This document shows, piece after piece, positions 1 through 6,227 of a stretch of 6,903 nt of DNA. This stretch comes from Candidatus Eiseniibacteriota bacterium (GTDB lineage Bacteria > Eisenbacteria > RBG-16-71-46 > JAGVPR01): contig JAGVPR010000285.1 of the NCBI GenBank assembly GCA_020052115.1, forward strand, positions 1 to 6,903. The letters are read 5' to 3'. Below the pieces are notes generated by a model, which saw only the letters and a program-made list of their open reading frames with translations, was not told the origin of the DNA and searched no databases. Numbering within the stretch: position 1 is the stretch's first letter; the number at the start of each line of letters is the position of its first letter. A program made the translations under genes and the position numbers.

Positions 1-336
1 CGGTGGACGCGGCGCGCGGCCAGCCGCGTCGCGAACGGCATCCGGCGGGCCGTGCTCGGCGATCACATCCGCGACATCGGTTGCTCGCTCAGGGTGATGC
101 GCTCCGAGTGCGTGCGCGGTCTGCACCCGTTCCGCGGGATGCACCGTTTCCTGCCCGCGATCCTCGAGTTCGAAGGCTTCCTTCTCGTCCAGGCTCCGGT
201 GGAACACCGGGAGCGGAACGCGGGGCGGACGCACTATAACAACCGGCGGCGCGCGATCCAGGGAGCCGTGGATCTTCTCGGCGTGCTCTGGCTCCGCGCG
301 CGCGCCTTTCACCAGGAGGTCTTCCGCGATGCTTAG
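1..336 (+). CDS. Family 2 glycosyltransferase, C-terminal part (5' end cut by window)
   Basis: The reading frame is open from the first base and ends at TAG 334-336, giving the last 111 residues. It resembles the C-terminal half of DPM1/ArnC-like GT2 enzymes, which transfer a sugar from a nucleotide donor to a polyprenyl phosphate on the cytoplasmic face of the inner membrane. Supporting motifs are DIGCSLRVMR (residues 25-34), RGMHRFLP (45-52) and the basic HRERNAGRTHY (69-79), which matches the family's HRxRxxGxSKY-type segment. The catalytic DxD part lies outside the window. The end carries only a short hydrophobic stretch (about 89-100), not the two C-terminal membrane helices of ArnC, so membrane anchoring may depend on a partner. 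The next gene overlaps its last 8 nt and is probably translationally coupled. The donor sugar and acceptor lipid cannot be read from this fragment. Confidence 0.85.
   Translation, partial: RWTRRAASRVANGIRRAVLGDHIRDIGCSLRVMRSECVRGLHPFRGMHRFLPAILEFEGFLLVQAPVEHRERNAGRTHYNNRRRAIQGAVDLLGVLWLRARAFHQEVFRDA
312..317 (+). promoter_or_regulatory. Ribosome binding site for the LAB_N gene
   Basis: AGGAGG lies inside the end of the glycosyltransferase gene, 11 nt before the ATG at 329. It supports that ATG as the start and implies coupled translation across the 8-nt overlap. Confidence 0.7.
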
Positions 337-601
337 CGCCACGGCGTGGGCGGCGATCGGTTTCCTCGGGCAGGCGTTCTTCGCATCGCGCTTCATCGTC
401 CAGTGGATCGTCTCGGAGAGGCGGCGCGAATCCGTGGTGCCGATGTACTTCTGGTACGCGAGCCTGGTTGGAGGCGCCATTCTCCTCATCTACGCGATCT
501 ACCGGCGCGATCCGGTCTTCATCGTGGGACAGGGCTCGGGAATCGTCGTCTACCTGAGGAACATCGCCCTCGTGCGCCGCCGCGCGGTCGCCGGAAGCTA
601 G
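329..601 (+). CDS. LAB_N (lipid A biosynthesis N-terminal domain) small membrane protein
   Basis: A complete 90-residue protein made almost entirely of one LAB_N domain. Conserved features are GFLGQ (11-15), RFIVQW (21-26), SE (29-30), P38, FW (41-42), YA (55-56), DP (61-62), GQ (67-68) and YLRN (75-78). It has three likely membrane segments, about 5-26, 38-58 and 63-82, with Arg-rich connecting and terminal stretches. Free-standing LAB_N proteins of this size are often encoded beside DPM1/ArnC-like glycosyltransferases and are thought to assist glycosylation of lipid carriers or lipid A; the exact biochemical role is not established. The start at 329 is supported by AGGAGG at 312-317 and by the domain beginning within a few residues of it. 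It is the last + strand gene here and converges with nrdR. Confidence 0.88.
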   Translation: MLSATAWAAIGFLGQAFFASRFIVQWIVSERRRESVVPMYFWYASLVGGAILLIYAIYRRDPVFIVGQGSGIVVYLRNIALVRRRAVAGS

Positions 602-618
602 AGCGCCGCCGCGGCGCT
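602..618. terminator. Perfect inverted repeat between convergent genes, possible bidirectional terminator
   Basis: Arms AGCGCCGC (602-609) and GCGGCGCT (611-618) are exact reverse complements around one central base, so RNA could fold into a stem of about 7 bp with a 3-nt loop. It fills the 15-nt gap between the LAB_N stop (599-601) and the nrdR stop (617-619) and overlaps the first bases of the latter. No T-run follows on either strand, so it is not a canonical intrinsic terminator. It could block readthrough or RNA decay from both sides. Confidence 0.35.
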
Positions 619-1060
619 ACTTCATCAGATCCCGGATCTCCTCGATGAACTGATTCACATCCTGGAACTGGCGGTACACCGACGCGAAGCGCACGTACGC
701 GACCTCGTCGACGCTTGCCAGGGCCGACATGACGCGCTCGCCGATCTCCCGGCTCTCGGCCTCGGCTCGCGGGACCAGCTCCCCTTCGATCCGGTCCACG
801 ATCTCCTCGATTCGCGCCGCCGGCACCGGGCGCTTCTCGCAGGCCTTGGCGATCCCTGCGAAGAGCTTCTCGCGACTGAAAGGCTCGCGCCGCCCATCGC
901 GCTTAACGACGAGGAGCGCGGGGTTCTCGGTGTTCTCGTAGGTCGTGAAGCGGAAGGCGCAGGCGAGGCACTCCCGGCGCCGGCGGATGGCGCGCCCTTC
1001 GCGCGTCGTGCGCGAGTCAATGACGCGGTCCTCGAGGTGCTGGCACTGCGGGCAGCGCAC
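617..1060 (-). CDS. nrdR: Transcriptional repressor NrdR
   Basis: NrdR is a zinc-ribbon/ATP-cone regulator that senses ATP/dATP and represses ribonucleotide reductase genes by binding NrdR boxes. The zinc ribbon is clear: CPQC near the start (C3, C6) and CLAC (C31, C34), with the basic RRRREC segment and RFTTYE just after. The ATP-cone follows from about residue 50 (KRDGRREPFSREKL) to about 134 (SVYRQF), followed by a short tail ending FIEEIRDLMK. At 147 residues it matches the usual length of about 150. I chose GTG at 1060 over ATG at 1066 because the family typically begins two residues before the first Cys and because GGAGG (1068-1072) is 7 nt from the GTG but only 1 nt from the ATG. It is the last gene of the minus-strand run, 32 nt after birA. 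No NrdR box was recognised in the window, so its targets, including any ribonucleotide reductase genes, are elsewhere. Confidence 0.95.
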   Translation of the reverse strand: MRCPQCQHLEDRVIDSRTTREGRAIRRRRECLACAFRFTTYENTENPALLVVKRDGRREPFSREKLFAGIAKACEKRPVPAARIEEIVDRIEGELVPRAEAESREIGERVMSALASVDEVAYVRFASVYRQFQDVNQFIEEIRDLMK

Positions 1061-1067
1061 GATCATC

Positions 1068-1072
1068 CCTCC
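1068..1072 (-). promoter_or_regulatory. Ribosome binding site deciding the nrdR start
   Basis: On the minus strand GGAGG sits here, 7 nt before GTG 1060-1058 and 1 nt before ATG 1066-1064. The spacing favours the GTG. Confidence 0.65.
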
Positions 1073-1076
1073 ATTT

Positions 1077-1091
1077 CGGGCCGCGGGCCCG
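1077..1091 (-). other. GC-rich hairpin between birA and nrdR
   Basis: CGGGCC (1077-1082) and GGCCCG (1086-1091) are exact reverse complements around a 3-nt GCG loop, giving a 6-bp all-GC stem. It starts 1 nt after the birA stop codon and ends 4 nt before the nrdR ribosome binding site. There is no T-run, so it is unlikely to be a standard terminator. It may tune nrdR translation or protect the birA transcript end; this is inferred from placement only. Confidence 0.4.
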
Positions 1092-1092
1092 G

Positions 1093-1896
1093 CTACCAGA
1101 TCCGCACGATGCTCCCCTGATGGAACGTCTCGCGGCCCTTCCCCTTCCCGAGGATGAGCCCGCCGCTTTCATCGAGACCGAGCGCGATCCCCTGGACGCG
1201 TCGCGCGCCGTCGTGGATCTCGATGCGATGGCCCAGGACCGCGGAGCGCTCGCGGATGCGCTCGAGGAGTGCCGCGGGTCCCACTTCGAGAAACGCGCGG
1301 TAGTCGCTCTCGAATCGCTCGAGGAGGAGAGCGACGAATCGCACACGGCAATAGATCGCGCCGCCCTCGGCGCGAAGCGAGGTGGCCTTCGCGGCAAGCG
1401 CCGCCGGGAAGTCGTCGCGGCGGTGGTTCAGGTTGACCCCGAATCCCGCGACGACCCATGTGGTCGCGCCCGAACCGCCTCGCTCGGCGAGGATGCCGGC
1501 GACCTTCCGGCCGCCGGCGAGCACGTCGTTCGGCCACTTGATCTCCGCCTGGACGGACGCCGTCTCGCCCGCCACCGCCGTCGCCGAGAGGGCCGCCACC
1601 GACGTGAGGAAGGTCGCCCGCTCCGCATCCAGCGGCGGGCGAAGGACGACGGAGAGATAGATCCCCATCCCCGGAGGGGATTCCCATCGCCGGTCGCTCC
1701 GGCCCCGGCCGGCGGACTGCGCGTCCGCGAGGACGACGGTTCCCTCCGGCGCGCCCGCGCGGGCCAGCTCCACCGCCCGGCTGTTCGTCGAATCCACGAG
1801 GGAATGGAAGTGGAGCGGCCGGCCGAACGCGCCGGCCGAGAGAGCGGCGCTCACCGTCTCCTGCGTGAAGGGAAGAAGCGGGGATCCCGCATTCAT
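1093..1896 (-). CDS. birA: Biotin--[acetyl-CoA-carboxylase] ligase, short form without HTH domain
   Basis: This cytoplasmic enzyme activates biotin to biotinyl-5'-AMP and attaches it to the lysine of biotin carrier proteins such as AccB. The 267-residue product has the family signature: VDSTN (34-38), the biotin/AMP loop GRGRSDRRW (63-71), KWPND (120-124) with the key lysine, KVAGILAE (131-138) and WVVAGFGVNLNH (147-158). The C-terminal SH3-like cap follows at about 219-267. The protein begins directly in the catalytic domain, so it lacks the winged-helix domain of E. coli BirA and should not repress biotin genes. The frame is open for 95 codons further upstream, but that stretch lies antiparallel-free over nadC in another frame and is compositionally a shadow of it. 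ATG 1896 is preferred: it overlaps the nadC stop as ATGA and has GGAGG (1904-1908) 7 nt before it. Coupling to nadC translation is likely. Confidence 0.94.
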   Translation of the reverse strand: MNAGSPLLPFTQETVSAALSAGAFGRPLHFHSLVDSTNSRAVELARAGAPEGTVVLADAQSAGRGRSDRRWESPPGMGIYLSVVLRPPLDAERATFLTSVAALSATAVAGETASVQAEIKWPNDVLAGGRKVAGILAERGGSGATTWVVAGFGVNLNHRRDDFPAALAAKATSLRAEGGAIYCRVRFVALLLERFESDYRAFLEVGPAALLERIRERSAVLGHRIEIHDGARRVQGIALGLDESGGLILGKGKGRETFHQGSIVRIW

Positions 1897-2780
1897 CGCG
1901 CGCCCTCCTTTCGGGGGGTGACCTCGAGCGAGAGATCGAGTCCGCGCGAGGAGTGGGTCAGCGACCCCATCGAGATGTAGTCCACTCCGGGCCGGGCAAT
2001 CTCGGGGAGCGACTCCAGCGTCACCCGCCCCGAGATCTCCACCTCGACCCGCGCTCCGCCTCTTCGCGCATGGGCCACCACTGCGAGGGCCCGGTCTAGC
2101 TCGGCGCCGCGGAAATTGTCGAAGAGGAGACGGCCGACCGAAAGCGCGAGCGCCTCCCGCACCTGGGCCTCGCCGTCGCACTCCACCTCGAGCGGCAGGT
2201 CCACACCGCTCGCGCGCACTCGGCGCACCGCCTCGGTGAGCGAGCCCGCGGCGGCCACGTGATTGTCCTTGACGAGGAACATGTCGTAGAGCCCCAGCCG
2301 GTGGTTCACGCCGCCGCCCATCGCGACCGCGTACTTCTCGAGAAGCCGGAGTCCCGGCGTGGTCTTGCGCGTGTCGGTGATCATCACGCCCGTGCCGTGC
2401 ACCGCCTCGACCGCGCGGCGCGTGGCCGTCGCGATCCCTGAGAGCCGCCCGAGGAAGTTGAGAGCGACGCGCTCCGCGGTCAGGATCGCGCGCAGCTTGC
2501 CGTGGATCAGCGCCACCTCCTGCCCCGCGCGGAGCGCCGCGCCGTCCGACAAGCGGCCCTCGAAGAGGATGTCGCTGTCGAGATGGCGGAACGCGACCTC
2601 CGCGATCTCGAGCCCGGCCAGCACGCCCGCTTCGCGCGCCACGATCCGCGCCTCGCCCATCCGCCCCGCGTCCACCGTCGCCTCGGTCGTGACGTCCCCG
2701 ATCGCCACATCCTCGATCAGGGCCAGTTCCACCATCGGCCGGACCGCCGCGGCGAAATCCATCCCGGTCTCGCTCATCAT
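1893..2780 (-). CDS. nadC: Nicotinate-nucleotide diphosphorylase (carboxylating), quinolinate phosphoribosyltransferase
   Basis: NadC converts quinolinate and PRPP to nicotinate mononucleotide, CO2 and pyrophosphate in de novo NAD synthesis. At 295 residues it is of normal length. The N-terminal domain contains ALIEDVAIGDVTT (20-32) and ERVALNFLGRLSGIAT (103-118). The barrel contains DTRKTTPGLRLLEKYAV (136-152), GGGVNHRLGLYD (155-166), KDNH (171-174), EVE (198-200), DN (221-222) and SMGSLTHS (270-277), covering the usual substrate- and PRPP-binding residues. The gene starts 1 nt after the uvrB stop. Two adjacent ATG codons, 2780 and 2777, are possible starts; the GAGGTGA that overlaps the uvrB stop gives better spacing (about 7 nt) to the second, so the true product may be 294 residues. 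Its 3' end overlaps birA by 4 nt. nadB and nadA are not in the window. Confidence 0.96.
   Translation of the reverse strand: MMSETGMDFAAAVRPMVELALIEDVAIGDVTTEATVDAGRMGEARIVAREAGVLAGLEIAEVAFRHLDSDILFEGRLSDGAALRAGQEVALIHGKLRAILTAERVALNFLGRLSGIATATRRAVEAVHGTGVMITDTRKTTPGLRLLEKYAVAMGGGVNHRLGLYDMFLVKDNHVAAAGSLTEAVRRVRASGVDLPLEVECDGEAQVREALALSVGRLLFDNFRGAELDRALAVVAHARRGGARVEVEISGRVTLESLPEIARPGVDYISMGSLTHSSRGLDLSLEVTPRKEGAR
1904..1908 (-). promoter_or_regulatory. Ribosome binding site deciding the birA start
   Basis: Minus-strand AAGGAGGG (GGAGG at 1904-1908) lies within the last codons of nadC, 7 nt before ATG 1896. It supports the short birA product over the much longer upstream reading frame. 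Confidence 0.75.
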
Positions 2781-2781
2781 C

Positions 2782-4797
2782 TCACCTCGAACGGCGCACG
2801 AGCGCCGCCTCCGCCTCCAGCTCCTCGATCCGATCGCGGAGGGAGGCCGCCTTCTCGAATTCGAGCCGCTTCGCGGCCTTCGCCATCTCGGCCTTCAACA
2901 GACGGACGATCTCGGCCCGGTCGAGATCGCGCAGCGCGTCGGCCAGGGCGTCCACCTCGCGCTCCTCTTCCACCTCCTGCGCGGCGTCGGCCACCGACGT
3001 CGCCCGCATCACCTCTTCAATGGTTTTGACGATGGTGCGGGGCGTGATCCCGTGCTCACTGTTGAACTCGACCTGCTTCGCGCGCCGGCGGTTCATCTCA
3101 TCCAGCGCGCGCCGCATCGAGCCGGTCACCTGGTCCGCGTAGAGGATCACCTCGCCCTTCAGGTGCCGCGCCGCGCGCCCGGCCGTCTGGATCAGCGAGC
3201 GCTCCGAGCGCAGGAACCCCTCCTTGTCGGCGTCGAGTATCGCCACGAGCGACACCTCGGGCAGATCGAGCCCCTCTCGCAGGAGATTGATGCCGACGAG
3301 CACGTCGAACTCGCCGAGCCGGAGGCTTCGCAGGATCTCGACACGCTCGATCGCGGCGATGTCGGAGTGCAGGTAGCGCACGCGCACCGCCATCTCCGCA
3401 AGGTAATCGGTGAGATCCTCGGCCATGCGCTTCGTGAGCGTCGTCACGAGCACGCGCTCCTTCCGCTCGACCCGCTTGCGGATCTCGCCGAGGAGATCGT
3501 CTATCTGGTTCGCGACCGGGCGCACGGAGGTGCACGGGTCCACGAGCCCTGTCGGGCGGATCACCTGCTCGACGATGACGCCGGCGGTCTTCTGCAACTC
3601 GAACTCCCCAGGGGTCGCCGAGACGTAGATCTGGCGCGGCACGAGCTTCTCGAACTCGTCGAAGCGGAGCGGTCGGTTGTCGAGCGCCGAGGGGAGCCGA
3701 AAGCCGAAGTCCACGAGCGTCTGCTTGCGCGAGCGATCCCCTTCGTACATGCCGCCGATCTGCGGCACCGTCACGTGCGATTCGTCGATGATGACGAGGA
3801 ACTCCTCTGGGAAGTAATCAATGAGGCACTCCGGCCGCTCGCCGGGCCCACGGAGCGTCAGGTGCCGCGAGTAGTTCTCGATCCCCGGGCAGTAGCCGAC
3901 CTCGCGGAGCATCTCGAGATCGTAGCGGGTGCGCGAAGAGAGCCTCTGCGCCTCGAGGAGCTTTCCCTCCTGCTCGAACCAGGAGACGCGCTCGTCCAGC
4001 TCGGTCTGGATGCGCTTCAGCGCTTCCTCGAGCCGGTCGGGCGTGGTGAGGAAGTGCTTCGCCGGGTAGATCGCGGCGCGGTCGAGCCGGCGAAGCGTCC
4101 GGCCGGTGAGGGGGTCCACCTGCGTGAGCCCCTCGATCTCGTCGCCGAAGAGCTCGATGCGCGTGGCGATCTGGTCGTAGGCCGGCCAGACGTCCACGAC
4201 GTCGCCCCGCACGCGAAACGTCCCGCGGCGGAAATCCACGTCGTTTCGCGTGTACTGGATCTCCACGAGCTTCTCGAGGATCCCCTCGCGCGGGATGGTC
4301 TGGCCCTTCTCGAGCATCAGCATCAGCCGGCGGAACGTGTCCGGGGACCCTAGGCCGTAGATGCAGGAGACCGACGCCACGATGATGACGTCGTCCCGCG
4401 AGAGGAGGTCGCTCGTGGCCAGGAGCCTCAACCGGTCAATGTCGTCGTTGATAGAGGCGTCCTTCTCGATGTACGTGTTCGTCGCGGGGACGTACGCCTC
4501 GGGCTGATAGTAGTCGTAGTAGGAGACGAAGTAGCCCACCGCGTTCTGGGGGAAGAACGACTTGAATTCCCCGTAGAGCTGCGCGGCGAGCGTCTTGTTG
4601 TGGCTGATGATGAGCGCCGGCAGCCCGAGACGGGCGATGACGTTCGCGATGGTGAAGGTCTTTCCGGAGCCGGTGACGCCGAGCAGCGTCTGGTGCTTCT
4701 CGCCTCGGCGCAGGCCTTCGGCCAGCTCCTCGATGGCCGCCGGCTGATCCCCGAACGGCTCGTACGGCGCCACCAGCCGGAAAGGCGATTCCTTCAC
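2782..4797 (-). CDS. uvrB: Excinuclease ABC subunit UvrB
   Basis: UvrB is the damage-verifying helicase-like subunit of nucleotide excision repair; it is loaded by UvrA and recruits UvrC for incision. The 671-residue product is full length (E. coli 673). Visible features in order are Walker A GVTGSGKT (40-47), the beta-hairpin YYDYYQPEAY (93-102) that inserts between DNA strands, the UvrA-interacting region, the DESH box (338-341), YVSATPGE (391-398), LVGINLLREGLDLPEVSLVAI (500-520), motif VI QTAGRAAR (537-544), and a C-terminal UVR motif (about 626-661, including RLEFEKAASLRDRI) that contacts UvrC. The start codon is GTG at 4797, supported by GGAGG (4804-4808) 6 nt upstream and by the family N-terminus beginning there (FRLVAPYEPFGDQPAAI). 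It starts 23 nt after the DUF4139 gene and ends 1 nt before nadC. A small local oddity is PCTS at 421-424, where many homologues have an acidic residue. UvrA and UvrC genes are not in the window. Confidence 0.98.
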   Translation of the reverse strand: MKESPFRLVAPYEPFGDQPAAIEELAEGLRRGEKHQTLLGVTGSGKTFTIANVIARLGLPALIISHNKTLAAQLYGEFKSFFPQNAVGYFVSYYDYYQPEAYVPATNTYIEKDASINDDIDRLRLLATSDLLSRDDVIIVASVSCIYGLGSPDTFRRLMLMLEKGQTIPREGILEKLVEIQYTRNDVDFRRGTFRVRGDVVDVWPAYDQIATRIELFGDEIEGLTQVDPLTGRTLRRLDRAAIYPAKHFLTTPDRLEEALKRIQTELDERVSWFEQEGKLLEAQRLSSRTRYDLEMLREVGYCPGIENYSRHLTLRGPGERPECLIDYFPEEFLVIIDESHVTVPQIGGMYEGDRSRKQTLVDFGFRLPSALDNRPLRFDEFEKLVPRQIYVSATPGEFELQKTAGVIVEQVIRPTGLVDPCTSVRPVANQIDDLLGEIRKRVERKERVLVTTLTKRMAEDLTDYLAEMAVRVRYLHSDIAAIERVEILRSLRLGEFDVLVGINLLREGLDLPEVSLVAILDADKEGFLRSERSLIQTAGRAARHLKGEVILYADQVTGSMRRALDEMNRRRAKQVEFNSEHGITPRTIVKTIEEVMRATSVADAAQEVEEEREVDALADALRDLDRAEIVRLLKAEMAKAAKRLEFEKAASLRDRIEELEAEAALVRRSR

Positions 4798-4803
4798 CCG
4801 ATG

Positions 4804-4808
4804 CCTCC
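4804..4808 (-). promoter_or_regulatory. Ribosome binding site for the GTG start of uvrB
   Basis: Minus-strand GGAGG is 6 nt before GTG 4797-4795, in the 23-nt gap after the DUF4139 stop (4821-4823). No competing in-frame ATG fits. Confidence 0.7.
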
Positions 4809-4820
4809 GGCACGCGGAAT

Positions 4821-6212
4821 CTAGAACCGCGTGCGGACCGTGTACGTGACCGTGACCTCCCCGTCTATCTCGATCGCGACGGGGATCTCGAGCGTCTGCG
4901 CGTCCTTCTGGCGCGTCTCGTGAGAGCCACGGAGCACCTTCCAGTCGCCGTACTGATGTTCGATCACGACGACTTCGATCCGCTCCTCCTTGTGGTTGCG
5001 GATCTTCACCTGGATGTCCTGCTCCTGCTCGTGGTCCGATAGCCGGCGGACGTCCATCACGGCCCGCTCACCGACGACATCGAAGGCGTCGCCGACGTAG
5101 ACCCGGACCTTCTCGTCCTTCGGCGTGTGGTCCATCCGGTCCTCGCCCACGAACTCCTGGCCGCCGCGCGGGTCCTCCTGGAACACGCGCACCACGCCGC
5201 CGGGGAGCGGCATCCCGAGCCCTTGCGACTGCCTGTTCTCGAACTCGAGCGTGACCTTCACCTTCTTCTCGTCGTTCTGGCCGTCGTAGGAGTAGACCTT
5301 GCGAACCGGCACCTGCGCGGAGGAGAAGAGCGAGACCTGCTTGACCTCGCGATCGGCGATCGTCGTGCGGCGCGCGAGCTCGTAGAGATGGTATTCGAAG
5401 AAGGAACGCTCCTCGAAGCCCGCCTGCTTTCCCATCGCGCGCATGTCCTCCGCCATGTACATGCGCGGCGGCTGGGGCGGCTGGGCGCGGTGCACCGAGC
5501 CGGCGATGAGCTTCAGGCGCGCATCCTCGTAGGAAGCGCCCGACGTGTTCTCGAGCGAGACCCATCCGGCGAGGGACATGTTCGTGTTCTCGGGGTTCGC
5601 GACCGCCACGTACTCCGCGTGCCACGAGAGGCCGCCGGTCAGATACGACAGCTCTATCCGATGATCCCCTCCCCTCTCCGCCTCCAGGAGCCAGAGCAGC
5701 GTGGGCCGCGTGATGAGCCCGCCAGGAAGCTCGGGGAACCGGATGTCGCGCACCTCGGCGCGCGAGAGGATCTGCACACCCTCCTCGCCGCGCAGGACGA
5801 GCGAGCCGCCGTCGTAGGAGAGGAGCGTGCCTGCAACCTCACGGCCGTCTTTCGTGACAGTCGTGATCCGCTGATCAACGTAACGCTCGAGGATGCGCTC
5901 GGCGCTCACGAGATCGAACTGGTAGTTCTGCTCGAGAACGGACGTGCCCGCCGGATCGGTGAGCGAGAGGAAGTGGACCGAGGTTGGGTCGATTCGCGCC
6001 GCGACGTCGGTGATCCGCACGTCGGCGCGTCCCTTCTCCAGGCGAAGGGGGCGGACCTCGCGAACGAGGCCGAGATCGTTGTTGTAGACCGTGAGGCTCA
6101 CGTCCCGGGCGCGATCACGTCCCGCTTCCTGCGCGGAAACGAGGCCGGGGAGAAGCGAAGCGGCGACGACGAGCGCCGTCGCCGGACCGGCAAGGAATCG
6201 GTGAACGATCAT
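4821..6212 (-). CDS. Secreted DUF4139 domain-containing protein, function unknown
   Basis: The 463-residue product has a likely signal peptide (about 1-27: basic MIVHR, hydrophobic core, cleavage near VSA|Q), so it should act in the periplasm or at the envelope. The mature part matches the DUF4139 family. It has an early beta-strand block VYNNDLGLVREVRPLRL (42-58) and a small beta-rich stretch with GTLLSYDGGSLVLRGEEG (128-145). The core follows with LSYLTGGLSWHAEYV (188-202), GWVSLENTSGASYEDARLKLIAG (216-238), a Pro-rich linker (244-250), FFEYHLYEL (271-279), LPGGVVRVFQED (336-347), VGDAFDVVGER (373-383) and a terminal strand VTYTVRTRF. No catalytic signature is visible; the all-beta character suggests a binding or adhesion role, but this is inference. 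ATG 6212 is preceded by GGAGG (6222-6226) at 9 nt. The gene lies 39 nt after valS and 23 nt before uvrB, in an operon otherwise made of cytoplasmic housekeeping genes, which says little about its role. Family assignment is confident; function is not known. Confidence 0.88.
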   Translation of the reverse strand: MIVHRFLAGPATALVVAASLLPGLVSAQEAGRDRARDVSLTVYNNDLGLVREVRPLRLEKGRADVRITDVAARIDPTSVHFLSLTDPAGTSVLEQNYQFDLVSAERILERYVDQRITTVTKDGREVAGTLLSYDGGSLVLRGEEGVQILSRAEVRDIRFPELPGGLITRPTLLWLLEAERGGDHRIELSYLTGGLSWHAEYVAVANPENTNMSLAGWVSLENTSGASYEDARLKLIAGSVHRAQPPQPPRMYMAEDMRAMGKQAGFEERSFFEYHLYELARRTTIADREVKQVSLFSSAQVPVRKVYSYDGQNDEKKVKVTLEFENRQSQGLGMPLPGGVVRVFQEDPRGGQEFVGEDRMDHTPKDEKVRVYVGDAFDVVGERAVMDVRRLSDHEQEQDIQVKIRNHKEERIEVVVIEHQYGDWKVLRGSHETRQKDAQTLEIPVAIEIDGEVTVTYTVRTRF

Positions 6213-6221
6213 CGTGGGACA

Positions 6222-6226
6222 CCTCC
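6222..6226 (-). promoter_or_regulatory. Ribosome binding site of the DUF4139 gene
   Basis: Minus-strand GGGAGGTG (GGAGG at 6222-6226) is 9 nt before ATG 6212. It directly abuts the 3' arm of the hairpin at 6228-6247. Confidence 0.65.
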
Positions 6227-6227
6227 C

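Noticed and set aside
3..239. Alternative frame at the left edge on the + strand
   Set aside because: An Arg/Pro-rich shadow of the glycosyltransferase frame, which carries conserved family motifs.
1120..1980. A 286-codon open frame on the + strand opposite birA and the end of nadC
   Set aside because: Same reason: Arg/Ala-rich translation with no domain, fully covered by recognised genes on the other strand.
1897..2181. A 95-codon upstream extension of the birA frame
   Set aside because: It overlaps nadC in another frame, is Arg/Gly/Pro-rich with no winged-helix pattern, and a well-placed ribosome binding site and ATGA overlap exist at 1896.
2359..4353. A 664-codon open frame on the + strand opposite uvrB and the start of nadC
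   Set aside because: It is antisense to two strongly conserved genes, its translation is low-complexity and rich in Arg, Leu, Asp and His with no recognisable domain, and high GC removes stop codons in antisense frames.
4436..4813. A minus-strand frame overlapping the start of uvrB
   Set aside because: Out of frame with uvrB, Arg/His-rich and without domain features; the uvrB frame has Walker A and the conserved N-terminus here.
4798..4820. Possible hairpin in the gap between the DUF4139 gene and uvrB
   Set aside because: Only 3-4 bp complementary segments are present, not more than expected by chance at this composition.
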